DNA of 64,000 nt from NCBI GenBank assembly GCA_016650125.1, contig JAENWT010000013.1:1-64000 (forward strand). Reading direction: 5' to 3'. The notes below the pieces were generated by a model. That model did not search any database. It was not told the DNA's origin and worked only from the letters and a program-made list of their open reading frames with translations. Shown one piece after another: positions 18,555 to 27,339 of the stretch. The stretch comes from Thermoleophilia bacterium (lineage in GTDB: Bacteria; Actinomycetota; Thermoleophilia; Solirubrobacterales; 70-9). A program made the translations under genes and the position numbers. The stretch's first letter is position 1. Every line of letters begins with the position of its first letter.

Positions 18555-20126
18555 ATGGCCTACGAAACACTCACTGAATCGCAGCTCAGACGCGTCCTGG
18601 AGGCGGGCCGTAGCCTGGTGTCCGAGCCGGATCTCGAGAAATTGCTCGAGCAGGTTCTCAGTATCGCCATGGAGTTGACGGGGGCCGGGCACGCGGCACT
18701 CGGGGTCTTTGACCAGGAAGAAGTCGGTCTCGAGCGTTTTCATCCCCGTACCTCCGGTTTTCCCCCTGAAGCACCCAATACGGATCCAGTCGTCCGGGTG
18801 CCGATCGAGATCCGGGGTGAGACGTTCGGCAGCATCTACCTCACGGACCGGGCCGACGGTGATGAATTCGACGACCGTGACAAAGCGATCCTCGGGGTAC
18901 TGGCCGAGTGGGCGGCGCTGGCGATCGACAACGCCCGCGGCTACGAGGAGACCGAGCGCCGGCGCGCCGAGTTCGAGCGCGCCGTCCAGACCCTTGAAGC
19001 GACCGTCTCGCTCTCCCGTACGGGCGCGGCCGAGACGGATCTTCCCTCCTTGCTCGACCTGATCTCGAAGCGTGGCCGGACCCTGGTCCAGTCAAGGTCG
19101 CTATTGGTCCTCTTCGCCGATCCGGACGTCGGGCTGATGGTTGCCGCGGTGGACGGTGAGTTTTCAACTTCGCTGGAACAGGAGGTCCCAGGCGGCAATG
19201 TGCTCCTCGAGAAGGCCCGCCTCGACGGGCTCGTCCACCACACAGAAGGCAGAATCCTCGACCTCCCAGATGGCGACATAGTCAGGGCCGGATCGGCGAT
19301 GCTGGTTCACCTCAGTCACGCGGGCCGGAGCCAGGGCTTTCTGCTCGCGCTTGAACGAACCGGTCAGGATCGCTTCACCCCCGACGATGAATTGGTCTTC
19401 CAGTCGTTCGCAAGCAGCGCGGCGAACTCGTTGGCCATCGCGAAAGACGAACAGCGCGAGCGTCTGAGGGCGACGATCGAGGCATCGGAGCGGGAACGCA
19501 GGCGCTGGGCGATCGAGCTTCACGACCAGACCCTTCAGGATCTCGGGGCACTCAAGGTGATGCATGAAGGCGCGTTGAGCCGTGGCGATCCGCAGACCAT
19601 GCGGCGATCGCTCGTCCTGGCCTCATCTCAGATCGACGACTCAATTGCTTCACTCGAGTCACTGATCCAGGAGCTGAGACCCCCCACGCTGGACCTGCTC
19701 GGGGTGGCGGCAGCGGTCGAGACCCTGGTCGAGCGGATGGACAATCGCACTGAGATGGCCCTGACCTCATTCATCGACCTTGGTTACGAACGCGGGGACC
19801 GCCCGACGCGGCTCGCTGCCCAGCTTGAAGCAACCATCTACCGGGCTGTACAGGAAGCCCTGAACAATTCTGTCAAGCATGCCGAAGCGACGAAGGTTTC
19901 GGTCTCGATCGTCGAGAGAGACGATCAGGTCACGATTTTCGTTGAGGATGACGGCAAGGGCTTCTCACCGGCCGGCGGGACCGGCGAGCGATTCGGACTC
20001 CACGGCATGCGCGAGCGTGTCGAAATGGTCGGAGGCGAACTCGAGATCGACTCGGCACCAGGGAGCGGCACCCGGGTGGAAGTTCGCCTCCCTGTCCAGC
20101 TTCAATCAGTCGCAGGAGCCGGCTGA
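18555..20126 (+). CDS. Sensor histidine kinase, GAF-GAF-HisKA_3, NarL/DevS type
   Basis: A cytoplasmic two-component sensor of 523 residues. Two GAF-like ligand or redox sensing domains (about 10-130 and 140-300) are followed by the HisKA_3 dimerisation block with phospho-acceptor His323 in ELHDQTLQDL and a C-terminal HATPase domain containing the N box (QEALNNSVKHAEA), the G1 box DDGKGF and the G2 box GERFGLHGMRERV. The layout resembles DevS/DosT-like and LiaS-type kinases. There are no membrane helices, so the signal is intracellular. The start is secure: a strong GAGGAGG stands six bases before the ATG. Its natural partner is the convergent NarL-type regulator, with which its last 25 bases overlap. 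Confidence 0.94.
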   Translation: MAYETLTESQLRRVLEAGRSLVSEPDLEKLLEQVLSIAMELTGAGHAALGVFDQEEVGLERFHPRTSGFPPEAPNTDPVVRVPIEIRGETFGSIYLTDRADGDEFDDRDKAILGVLAEWAALAIDNARGYEETERRRAEFERAVQTLEATVSLSRTGAAETDLPSLLDLISKRGRTLVQSRSLLVLFADPDVGLMVAAVDGEFSTSLEQEVPGGNVLLEKARLDGLVHHTEGRILDLPDGDIVRAGSAMLVHLSHAGRSQGFLLALERTGQDRFTPDDELVFQSFASSAANSLAIAKDEQRERLRATIEASERERRRWAIELHDQTLQDLGALKVMHEGALSRGDPQTMRRSLVLASSQIDDSIASLESLIQELRPPTLDLLGVAAAVETLVERMDNRTEMALTSFIDLGYERGDRPTRLAAQLEATIYRAVQEALNNSVKHAEATKVSVSIVERDDQVTIFVEDDGKGFSPAGGTGERFGLHGMRERVEMVGGELEIDSAPGSGTRVEVRLPVQLQSVAGAG

Positions 20127-20782
20127 GTCAGGATCTCGAGGTCGTTTTCCTTGGCATACGTGATCAACTCGGCCCGCGTGCTGATCCCGGTCTTTCGCTG
20201 GATGTTGGCCCGGTGCGTCTCCACCGTTCTGACGCTGAGAACGAGCTCCTCGGCGACTTCTGGATTCGTAAGGCCGCGGGCCAGCTGACCGAGTACTTCG
20301 ATCTCCCTCGGGGTGAGCTCGTCGGGCGGGCCACTGGCGGCAGGCGCGGCGGCCAGCTTTGCGCCCAGGGTCGGATTGAGGTAAGTGTCACCGGCCAGGG
20401 AGGCCCGGATGGCGTCAACCAGTTCACTTGCCGCCGAATGCTTCACCACATAGCCGGAGGCACCCGCCTGAAGCGCAGACCGCACGAAAACCAGTTCGCT
20501 CTGCATGGTCAGCACGATGACCTTGGTCTCCGGTGAGCTTTCCAGCACCGATGGAATCACCTCGAGGATCGGGCGGCCGGGCATGTTCAGGTCGAGGATG
20601 AGGACAGAGGGCCGATGCCCCAGGACATAACGGACCGCGTCGTCCGCGTTGCCGGCTTCTGCCACTACGCGAATGTCCTCTTCGGCCTCAAGGACCATGC
20701 GAACACCATCGCGGACGATCACGTGATCGTCCGCGAGGACGACCGTGACTTCATCGCTGCTTTCCAGTGGCTGCTCGACCAT
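20102..20782 (-). CDS. Response regulator, NarL/LuxR family
   Basis: A 226-residue two-component regulator. The receiver domain has the acidic pocket ADDH (17-20), phospho-acceptor Asp64 in LILDLNMPG, and the conserved lysine in VVKHSA. The C-terminal LuxR helix-turn-helix (LTPREIEVLGQLARGLTNPEVAEELVLSVRTVETHRANI region, about 150-190) binds DNA. It would be phosphorylated by the HisKA_3 kinase encoded opposite. The two genes are convergent and share 25 bases at their ends, an unusual arrangement for a cognate pair, which are normally in one operon. Targets cannot be read from sequence. Confidence 0.94.
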   Translation of the reverse strand: MVEQPLESSDEVTVVLADDHVIVRDGVRMVLEAEEDIRVVAEAGNADDAVRYVLGHRPSVLILDLNMPGRPILEVIPSVLESSPETKVIVLTMQSELVFVRSALQAGASGYVVKHSAASELVDAIRASLAGDTYLNPTLGAKLAAAPAASGPPDELTPREIEVLGQLARGLTNPEVAEELVLSVRTVETHRANIQRKTGISTRAELITYAKENDLEILTQPAPATD

Positions 20783-21019
20783 ATTCGAAGTATCGCGGCA
20801 ATAGTCGGCGAACTCCTCGGTACCACCCCCGCGCCAAGATCAGTAACCACTACCGATAGCGAAGGTCATGTGTGCCGATCGGACGTCCCTGAATTTCAGG
20901 TGTCCGGAGCCACTTCCAGTCCCTTGAAACTCTCCCGCCCGATAGTGGGGCCTTGACTCGAGAACGATCTGCCTGGCCCCATCTACTCCAAGTCTCACTC
21001 GTCGGTGCGGACCTAAAGT

Positions 21020-21045
21020 CCTTGACATAACTATCAGAGTCAAGG
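21020..21045. promoter_or_regulatory. Inverted repeat upstream of the peroxiredoxin remnant
   Basis: Arms CCTTGAC (21020-21026) and GTCAAGG (21039-21045) are perfect with a 12-base spacer. The shape resembles a repressor operator, loosely like the HspR-type CTTGAG inverted repeat but with a longer spacer. Apart from this, bases 20783-21051 contain no gene or other element that I can support. Confidence 0.3.
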
Positions 21046-21051
21046 CCCAGG

Positions 21052-21219
21052 GTCAAGCGTGAGCTGAATCTGCCGACCTTCGAGACCGCGGGCCTGGCGC
21101 TCTACCGCCGGCTGACCATGGTTATGAGCGGCGGAGTGATCGAGAAGACGTTCTACCCGGTGTTCCCGCCGGACCGGAACGCTCCCGAAGTGCTCGAATG
21201 GCTCGAATCCCGGAACTGA
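21052..21219 (+). pseudogene. 5'-truncated peroxiredoxin (AhpC/TSA family) remnant
   Basis: The frame from 21052 to the TGA at 21217-21219 encodes about 55 residues that read as the C-terminus of a thioredoxin-fold peroxiredoxin: LPTFE, LYRRLTMVM, then VIEKTFYPVFPPDRN and a final VLEWLESRN. Upstream the frame meets a stop at 21028-21030, and no sequence resembling the peroxidatic cysteine region is present before it. The gene therefore seems to have lost its 5' two thirds. It ends six bases before the converging crotonase stop. Confidence 0.65.
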
Positions 21220-21225
21220 CCGCGC

Positions 21226-22140
21226 TCAGCCCTTGAAAGTCGAAGGACCCTGATCGCCGAAGGGCTCGTCCCGCTCGCTGACCGCTTCGCGGAATCCCTT
21301 CTCTGCCGCCCGCTGCTGGAAGGCGAATCCTTCCTCTGTATGCCTCGCGATGCCGTCGAAGACGGTGCCGAGGATCTGCGTCTGGTGAAGTCCCTGAGCC
21401 TGTAGCGACTGGTTCACGAGCAGCTTCATCATCTGGAGCTGGTTGAGCGGATTTCGCGCGATGCGCTCGACCAGGATCTCCGTGCGTTCGTCCAGGTGCT
21501 CCACCGTGGGTGCTTCGATTGCCAGCCCCCACTCCACGGCCTCCGCCCCCGACAGGCTGTCGCCGGTGAAGAGCAGGCGTTTCGCTCGCTGCGGCCCCAG
21601 GCGGTAGGTCCACATCGAAGTCGTCGGCGTTCCCCAGACCCGAGCGGGCGGGTAACCGATTTTGGCGTCATCGGCGATCACCAGCAAGTCGCTGCAGAGG
21701 GCCATGTCGGTGCCGCCGGCCACACAGAACCCGTGAACCTTGCAGACCACCGGCTTCGAGCAGTTGAAAAGCGACATGAAGCCGCGCACGTTGCGGCTCA
21801 TCATCGAATAGTCGACCATCGGATCCCAGGTGCCCCCCGGGTCGTGATTGGCACCCATGACCGCGGGGTCGAGCGGTGACCCGGGCGGCGCGGCGGCGTC
21901 CTCTCCCAGGCGACCTTCGCCCTCGGCCGATTCGACCAGGTCGTAACCGCCGCAGAAGCCTTTGCCGTTGCCGGCCAGCAGGATGACGTGAACCTCGGGA
22001 TCCAGGTCGGCCCGCTCAACGCAGCGTTCGAGCTCGTTGACCAGGACCCGGGTGATCCCGTTGCCGCGATCGGGCCGGTTGAGGGTGATCCGGGCGACCC
22101 GGCCGCCTGTTTTGTAGGTCATGGTCGTCGGTTCGGTCAT
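21226..22140 (-). CDS. Enoyl-CoA hydratase/isomerase (crotonase) family protein
   Basis: Acts on an acyl-CoA, most likely hydration or isomerisation of a double bond. The oxyanion-hole stretches NGKGFCGGYDL and CKVHGFCVAGGTDMALCSDL are clear in this 304-residue protein. A loop of about 50 residues after the first (SAEGEGRLGEDAAAPPGS and following) is longer than in common hydratases and marks a particular subfamily. The usual catalytic glutamate positions are not obvious: GTDMALCSD and YPPARVWG replace the classic glutamates, so hydratase chemistry is unproved. The ATG at 22140 overlaps the stop of the upstream amidase by four bases. It is the last gene of a run SulP, VOC protein, crotonase, amidase, crotonase on the minus strand. 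Confidence 0.9.
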   Translation of the reverse strand: MTEPTTMTYKTGGRVARITLNRPDRGNGITRVLVNELERCVERADLDPEVHVILLAGNGKGFCGGYDLVESAEGEGRLGEDAAAPPGSPLDPAVMGANHDPGGTWDPMVDYSMMSRNVRGFMSLFNCSKPVVCKVHGFCVAGGTDMALCSDLLVIADDAKIGYPPARVWGTPTTSMWTYRLGPQRAKRLLFTGDSLSGAEAVEWGLAIEAPTVEHLDERTEILVERIARNPLNQLQMMKLLVNQSLQAQGLHQTQILGTVFDGIARHTEEGFAFQQRAAEKGFREAVSERDEPFGDQGPSTFKG

Positions 22141-23567
22141 GCAGCCTCTTTCGTCGAGGCCATTTCCGCCATGTGCCAGCCACCGAAGACCCTTTCGAGC
22201 TCGGCGGCGACCGCCAGGACCAGCTCGTCCGCGCCTTCCCTCGCCACGACCTGAACCGCCAGCGGCAACCCGTTCTCCGTCCAGCGCACGGGAACGATCG
22301 CCGCTGGCATTCCAACCGCGTTGAACGGGGTTGTGTACGGGATCTGGGTCAGGGGCCGATAGGTGGCTCCGTGTCGGGACGGTCTGGTCAGGAACAGAGG
22401 GCAAAGCAGGACACCTTCGCCGATCGCCTCGAGGATCGTGCCCTTGTGCCTCTCCAACCGCTCGAAGCTGCCTTCGCCGATCAACGGCCCGAGCCGTCCG
22501 CCGATCCTGATGAAGCTCTCGACGACCAGCGCTTCGCGGGAGATCCTCGCCTTGCCCGTGATGCCTCGGAGCAGTTCAGGGATCGTGCGGTAGTCCGAAC
22601 CGCCGCCGAGGTCCTGCCGGATGCCGGCCAGCGCATGATTGCGCAGCAACGCCGTCCAGATGAAGCCCAGGCGATCGAGCGGCAGGGAATCGTTCCGCGT
22701 CACCTTCATGCCGCCGGCCCCGAGGGCTCCGGCCGCCATCAGCACCGTCTCGGCGACCTCCTTCCGGACCGGGATCGGGCCGTTGCGAAGATTGGCCACG
22801 CAGGGGACCTCCGTGATCGAAGGTGGGTCTGCCAGGGGCTCGCCGGACAGCACCGAGAGCGCAAGTGCGAGATCTTCGACGCGACGCGCGAGTGGTCCAC
22901 CGGCGTTGAATACCCGCACCGCTTCATCGACCACCGGCACGTGGCCGTCCGTCGGCACACGGCCGGTCGTGGGCTTGAGGCTCACGCAACCATTGTTCGC
23001 CGCCGGATTACGGAGGCTTCCTCCGATGTCGCTTCCGAATCCCAATGGCGAGCCGCCCGCCGCGATGATCGCCGCCTCACCGCCGCTGCTGCCACCGGCC
23101 GAGTGTTTGAGGGACCGCGGATTTCTGGTGCGGCCGAATATCGGATTGACCGTCTCGATACCCCAGGACATGTCGGGCAGATTGGTCTTGCCGAGGATGA
23201 TCGCCCCGGCCTCACGCAACCGCTTGACAATTTCGGCATCGGCATCGGCGACGTCATCGCGATGAAACCAGGAGCCGGCGGTGAACCGCACACCCTCCAC
23301 GGGCCAGCAGTCCTTGACTGTTATCGGGACTCCAAAGAGCGGCGGGAGGTCATCGGTCCCGTCAGCTTCGATCCGTTCGTCGGCAGCTTTCGCCTGTTTG
23401 CGCGCCGTGTCGAACATCGGCGTGATCACAGCATTGAGGGCGGGATTTACTTCTTCGATGCGCGAGATATGCGCATCCACGATTCCCGTGACCGTCACCT
23501 CCCGTAGCTTGATCGCCCGAGCCAGTCCGGCCGCGCTGGTCGTGAGTGGATCAATCTGGAAGCTCAC
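22137..23567 (-). CDS. Amidase signature family enzyme
   Basis: A 476-residue amidase with lysine in VPITVKDCW, the serine/glycine stretch AGGSSGGEAA and the nucleophile region GSDIGGSLRNPA. The order matches fatty-acid amide hydrolase-like and general acylamidase members of the signature family. It starts with GTG at 23567 and is sandwiched between two crotonases, overlapping the downstream one by four bases. That context suggests that it releases an acid from an amide, which is then activated and degraded through CoA thioesters, though no CoA ligase is seen nearby. It is a different subfamily from the amidase at 5.8-7.0 kb. Confidence 0.92.
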   Translation of the reverse strand: MSFQIDPLTTSAAGLARAIKLREVTVTGIVDAHISRIEEVNPALNAVITPMFDTARKQAKAADERIEADGTDDLPPLFGVPITVKDCWPVEGVRFTAGSWFHRDDVADADAEIVKRLREAGAIILGKTNLPDMSWGIETVNPIFGRTRNPRSLKHSAGGSSGGEAAIIAAGGSPLGFGSDIGGSLRNPAANNGCVSLKPTTGRVPTDGHVPVVDEAVRVFNAGGPLARRVEDLALALSVLSGEPLADPPSITEVPCVANLRNGPIPVRKEVAETVLMAAGALGAGGMKVTRNDSLPLDRLGFIWTALLRNHALAGIRQDLGGGSDYRTIPELLRGITGKARISREALVVESFIRIGGRLGPLIGEGSFERLERHKGTILEAIGEGVLLCPLFLTRPSRHGATYRPLTQIPYTTPFNAVGMPAAIVPVRWTENGLPLAVQVVAREGADELVLAVAAELERVFGGWHMAEMASTKEAA

Positions 23568-23618
23568 CGCCGGGATGGTAGACGGCTACGGCCCCAGGGA
23601 CAAGCCGAAATTGATGCC

Positions 23619-24302
23619 TCAGGCGTCGAGCTCCGTCTTGATCGCCTCACGGACCGCGGTGATCGCGTCGGCTCGGACCCTGAGCTTCGTCGCGGCATGG
23701 GCGGCGGCGTTGAGGCCTTTCATCTCTTCAATCGACGCCGCAATCGCTGAGTCGAACTCTTCGGCCGTGGCCGTGCGGTCCAGGAAGCCCGCTGCCACCG
23801 CCTGGCTCGGTGAATAGCTCCGGGCGGTGATCGTGGCCCGGCTGAGCTCGGCCGGGGTCAGGCGCTGACGGGCGATCTCCTGGACGAAGAGCGGCATCGT
23901 CAGGCCGATCTTCACTTCGTTCAGGCCGTACTTGAAGTCTCCGTCAAGGCCGATCCGGTGGTCCGCACACAGCGGGATGAAAGTTCCGGCGGCCAGGGCG
24001 TGGCCCGTGGACGCGGTGATCACCGGCGTGGGAAAGGCCAAGACCTTCTCGCAGAGGGTCGCACCGAGGCCGATCATCTCACCGAGTTTCCCGGGTGATT
24101 CGGCGAAGACCTTAAGGTCGAAGCCCGCCGAGAAATACTTCTCGCGCCCGGTGAGCACGACCACGGCCTCATCCTCCGCCGCTTGATCGAATGCCGAGTG
24201 GAGTTCGTTCAGCATGGCGATCGACAGGACGTTGACCTTGCCGTCGTCCATGGTGATCGTCGCCACCCGCTCGTTCAGCCGGTAAGAGACCAACTCAGGC
24301 AT
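23619..24302 (-). CDS. Crotonase/enoyl-CoA hydratase family protein
   Basis: A short crotonase of 227 residues. The first oxyanion stretch is YFSAGFDLKVF and the second is STGHALAAGTFIPLCADHRIG. The position that holds a catalytic glutamate in true hydratases (after the second stretch) reads LNEVKIGLTMP, so one glutamate is kept. The C-terminus is shorter than usual, ending in a helix. It lies 11 bases downstream of the VOC protein gene and 51 bases upstream of the amidase, so it is probably in the same transcript. Acyl-CoA substrate likely, specific reaction unknown. Confidence 0.9.
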   Translation of the reverse strand: MPELVSYRLNERVATITMDDGKVNVLSIAMLNELHSAFDQAAEDEAVVVLTGREKYFSAGFDLKVFAESPGKLGEMIGLGATLCEKVLAFPTPVITASTGHALAAGTFIPLCADHRIGLDGDFKYGLNEVKIGLTMPLFVQEIARQRLTPAELSRATITARSYSPSQAVAAGFLDRTATAEEFDSAIAASIEEMKGLNAAAHAATKLRVRADAITAVREAIKTELDA

Positions 24303-24313
24303 GTTCGCCGTCC

Positions 24314-24679
24314 TCAGTCCGCGTAGCGGCTGTGCAGCATCAAGGCGTTGCCGTCCGGGTCACTGAAGATGGCCATGTGACAGACCCCGGAATCGATCGT
24401 GTCGGCAACGAAGGTGACGCCTTTCGATTCGAGCTCTCCCCGGGCCTCGGCAACGTCATCGACGTGGAGTGCGATCGGAAAATTGTGCGGCGCAAAAACC
24501 TGGCCGAAGGCATCGGGCTGCATCAGGGCGATCGTCAGGCTGCCGGTCTCGTACTCCTGCGCGGGCATGTCGCCCCATTGCTTCGACTTCTCGAGTCCGA
24601 GCACTTCCCCATAGAACTCCTTCGATTTCTCGAAGTCCTGGATCGGCACGATCGTGAAGTCGACTCCGGTGACGTTCAT
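24314..24679 (-). CDS. VOC family protein (glyoxalase/bleomycin-resistance fold)
   Basis: A small metal-binding enzyme or binding protein of 121 residues with paired beta-alpha-beta-beta-beta units: VDFTIVPIQDFEKSKEFYGEVLG at the start and HMAIFSDPDGNALMLHSRY at the end. The start is the ATG at 24679, with GGAGG seven bases upstream, although the open frame is longer. Family members include dioxygenases, isomerases and drug-binding proteins; nothing here decides between them. It leads the crotonase-amidase run and follows the SulP gene by 44 bases. Confidence 0.88.
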   Translation of the reverse strand: MNVTGVDFTIVPIQDFEKSKEFYGEVLGLEKSKQWGDMPAQEYETGSLTIALMQPDAFGQVFAPHNFPIALHVDDVAEARGELESKGVTFVADTIDSGVCHMAIFSDPDGNALMLHSRYAD

Positions 24680-24723
24680 CTTCTTTCCTCCATCTTGTTC
24701 TCGGGCGGACTGGTCCGCCGAGC

Positions 24724-26415
24724 TTATCCGAGGGTGGAAGCCGTGAGGGCATTTACCGCTTCGTGCACGCCGGGGTAGACCTTCCATCCATACCCTGAAC
24801 CGCCGCGCTCGATTTCGTCCCGGACCGCACCGATGTTCCGGGCCATGACCAGGGACTTGCCTTCACCGGAGAACTCGGCCGCCAGCTCGTTCAGGGCATT
24901 CATCGCGCTGATGTCGATGAAAGGCACGGTCTCGGCGTCGATGATCACCGCCCTGATCCCCTCCTGGCCTCCACGCTTGCGGATCTCGGCCGTCACCGCG
25001 TCGGCGTTGGCGAAGAAGATTCCGCCTTCGACCCGCAGCACGGAGATGCCGGGCACCGGCCGGTTGTCCGGGTGGCGCTCGAGGTCGTTGAACTGGCCGT
25101 CCTCGCCGGGAGCCTTGCCAAGCACGGCGATGTTCGGCCTCGAGGTCCGGTAGACCAGCAGGAGGATCGAGACGACGATGCCAATGATCAGCCCCGGCAG
25201 CGTGTCGAAGATCAACACCCCCAGCATTGCCGCCAGAGAGGCGATGAAGTCCGGCCGGCCCGCAACGCCCAGGCGGGCCCGGTCGGAGCGGCCCGGTGCC
25301 TTGAAGAACCGGGCCATTGACGGGAAGTCGACCAGCTCAATCACGGCGGCGATCACGATCGCGGCCAGCGTCGCTTCTGGCAGGTCTTCGAATAGCCCCG
25401 TAAGGAACAGGATGGTCAGGATCGTCAGCGCGGCGACAAACAGGCCCGAAAGCTGCGACTTGGCACCTGAGTCGGCGTTCACCGCCGACTTGGAAAGGCT
25501 GCCATTGACTGACATGCCACCGGACAGACCGGCTCCAAGGCTGGCGGCGCCCAGGCCGATCAGTTCCTTGTTGGCATCAACCTGCTGGTGCTCCTTCGCC
25601 GCGAAGGTCTTGGCCGCACCGAGGCCCTCGGCAAAGGCGATCAGCAACATCGCGAAACCACCTACCATGAGATCACCCCAGTTGCCGGAAGGTACATCGG
25701 GTACGCCGAAGTCCGGCAAACCGGTCTTGATTGTGCCGACGATTGCCACACCGTCATCCTGGAGGTTGAGCGTCGCGACCAGGACGATTGCCAGCAGGGC
25801 GACGATCAGCGACCCGGGCGCCGTTCTCGAGACCTTTTTGACCGCGAAGATGAAGGCCAGCGATCCGATCCCGATCAGCGCGGTCAGGCCGTCCGCGGAC
25901 GAGAGGTTCGTAAGTACGGCCCATAGCTTGTCGAAGAACTCGCCCGCCCCGCCCTCCATTCCGAGCAGGCCGGGGACCTGACCGATGATGATTGTCAGGG
26001 CGAGGCCGAGGATGAAGCCTTTCATCACGGGCTCCGAGATGAAACTCGCGAGGAAGCCGAGCCGCAGGAGCCCGGCCAGCAGGGCGATCATGCCGGTTGT
26101 GATCGCCAGGGTTGTGGTCAGGGCGAGGAAGACACCGCTTCCCGGCGCGACCATGTCGCCGATGGTCGCCGCCGAAAGAGCGGCGGTCGCCGACCCCGGA
26201 CCGACGACAAGCTGGCGCGAGCTTCCGAAGGCGGCGTAAAAGATCAGGGCGGCCGGCGCCGCGTAGAGCCCGACCACCGGTGACACCCCGGCAATCGAGG
26301 CGTAAGCCAGCGCTTCCGGCACCAGCACGGCCCAAACAGTGAGTCCGGCGATCAGATCACTGCGTAGCCAGCCCTTCCGGTAACCACGAAGTGATGGAAA
26401 GATGACGGTCCCCAT
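24724..26415 (-). CDS. SulP family anion transporter with STAS domain
   Basis: An inner-membrane anion transporter or channel (sulfate, bicarbonate or dicarboxylate type). Residues 1-410 contain about twelve hydrophobic helices with the SulP signature (PEALAYASIAGVSPVVGLYAA region) and the NGSLSKSAVN stretch; residues 440-550 form a STAS domain with FIDISAMNALNEL. The open frame extends to 27180 but only the part from the ATG at 26415 resembles the family, giving 563 residues. That ATG is only 12 bases from the divergent ATG of the ABC transporter gene. No carbonic anhydrase is adjacent, so the substrate cannot be narrowed. Confidence 0.94.
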   Translation of the reverse strand: MGTVIFPSLRGYRKGWLRSDLIAGLTVWAVLVPEALAYASIAGVSPVVGLYAAPAALIFYAAFGSSRQLVVGPGSATAALSAATIGDMVAPGSGVFLALTTTLAITTGMIALLAGLLRLGFLASFISEPVMKGFILGLALTIIIGQVPGLLGMEGGAGEFFDKLWAVLTNLSSADGLTALIGIGSLAFIFAVKKVSRTAPGSLIVALLAIVLVATLNLQDDGVAIVGTIKTGLPDFGVPDVPSGNWGDLMVGGFAMLLIAFAEGLGAAKTFAAKEHQQVDANKELIGLGAASLGAGLSGGMSVNGSLSKSAVNADSGAKSQLSGLFVAALTILTILFLTGLFEDLPEATLAAIVIAAVIELVDFPSMARFFKAPGRSDRARLGVAGRPDFIASLAAMLGVLIFDTLPGLIIGIVVSILLLVYRTSRPNIAVLGKAPGEDGQFNDLERHPDNRPVPGISVLRVEGGIFFANADAVTAEIRKRGGQEGIRAVIIDAETVPFIDISAMNALNELAAEFSGEGKSLVMARNIGAVRDEIERGGSGYGWKVYPGVHEAVNALTASTLG

Positions 26416-26427
26416 TACCCTGACTCT

Positions 26428-27339
26428 ATGTCGCAGGACCCTCCCTCGGAATGCCCGATCAGATTGAGCAACGTCGTCAAGACTTTCGGATCGATCACGG
26501 CCGTGGACGGACTCGACCTCGACGTTCCGGCCGGGATCTGCCTCGGCCTGCTCGGCCCGAACGGCGCCGGCAAGTCGACCACGATGCGGCTGCTGACCGG
26601 TCAGGCGATCGCCGACTCCGGACATCTGAGGGTCCTCGGCTTCGACCTGCCCGGGCAGAGCAAGGCTGCGCGGGCCCACATGGGCGTCGTGCCCCAGCTC
26701 GACAACCTCGACGTCGACGTCACGGTCGAAGAGAATCTTAAGGTGTCGGCCCGGCTGTACCGAGTCAAGGACGTTCCCGCCGCGGTCGACCGTGCGCTGG
26801 AGCTGGCTAAACTCACGGACCGTCGCAAGGACGCCGTGGACGAGCTCTCCGGCGGGATGCGCCGTCGCATGCTCCTGGCCCGCGGACTGATCCACGACCC
26901 CGACCTGATCCTGCTCGACGAGCCGACGGTCGGTCTCGATCCGCAGATCCGGACCCAGATGTGGACTTTGATCGACGACTTGCGCAGCCGCGGCAAGACC
27001 GTGCTCATGTCGACCCACTACATCGAGGAAGCTGAGCGCCTGGCCGATGACATCGCGGTCATGGCGCACGGAAAGATCATCGCACGCGGCAAGCCGAGCG
27101 ACATGGTCACCAAGCATGCCGGTGTGCTCACCGCCGAGGTTTACGGCCCGCCGGACCGCCTGACTGAAGTACGCGCCCAAGCCGATGCCGAGGGCCTGCG
27201 CTCACGGCCGGCCGGTCCCGCTGTGGCGATCGTCGGCGCCGACCGGGACCGGCATTCGTTCATTCCCGCTGAGGCCGTCTGGCGAACCGCGTCGCTCGAG
27301 GACGTCTTCGTGATGCTGACCGGCGAGGAGGCCGAATGA
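26428..27339 (+). CDS. ABC transporter ATP-binding protein, DrrA/NodI type
   Basis: Energises export of a drug, lipid or polysaccharide through the adjoining ABC-2 permease. The Walker A GPNGAGKST is at about 45-53, the signature LSGGMRRR at about 146, the Walker B LILLDEPTVGLDP directly after, and the switch histidine in MSTHYIEEAE. The C-terminal extension of about 80 residues after the core is typical of NodI/DrrA-like proteins. It overlaps the permease start by four bases (ATGA). The start codon is separated from the divergent SulP start by only 12 bases, leaving no room for two normal ribosome binding sites; leaderless mRNA is a possibility. Confidence 0.94.
   Translation: MSQDPPSECPIRLSNVVKTFGSITAVDGLDLDVPAGICLGLLGPNGAGKSTTMRLLTGQAIADSGHLRVLGFDLPGQSKAARAHMGVVPQLDNLDVDVTVEENLKVSARLYRVKDVPAAVDRALELAKLTDRRKDAVDELSGGMRRRMLLARGLIHDPDLILLDEPTVGLDPQIRTQMWTLIDDLRSRGKTVLMSTHYIEEAERLADDIAVMAHGKIIARGKPSDMVTKHAGVLTAEVYGPPDRLTEVRAQADAEGLRSRPAGPAVAIVGADRDRHSFIPAEAVWRTASLEDVFVMLTGEEAE

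Noticed and set aside
21020-21045. HspR-type HAIR operator
   Set aside because: The arms resemble CTTGAG/CTCAAG loosely, but the spacer is longer and the core differs, so only a general inverted repeat is claimed.
26416-27180. 255-residue N-terminal extension of the SulP protein
   Set aside because: It is antisense to the ABC ATPase gene and unlike any SulP; family similarity begins at the ATG at 26415.
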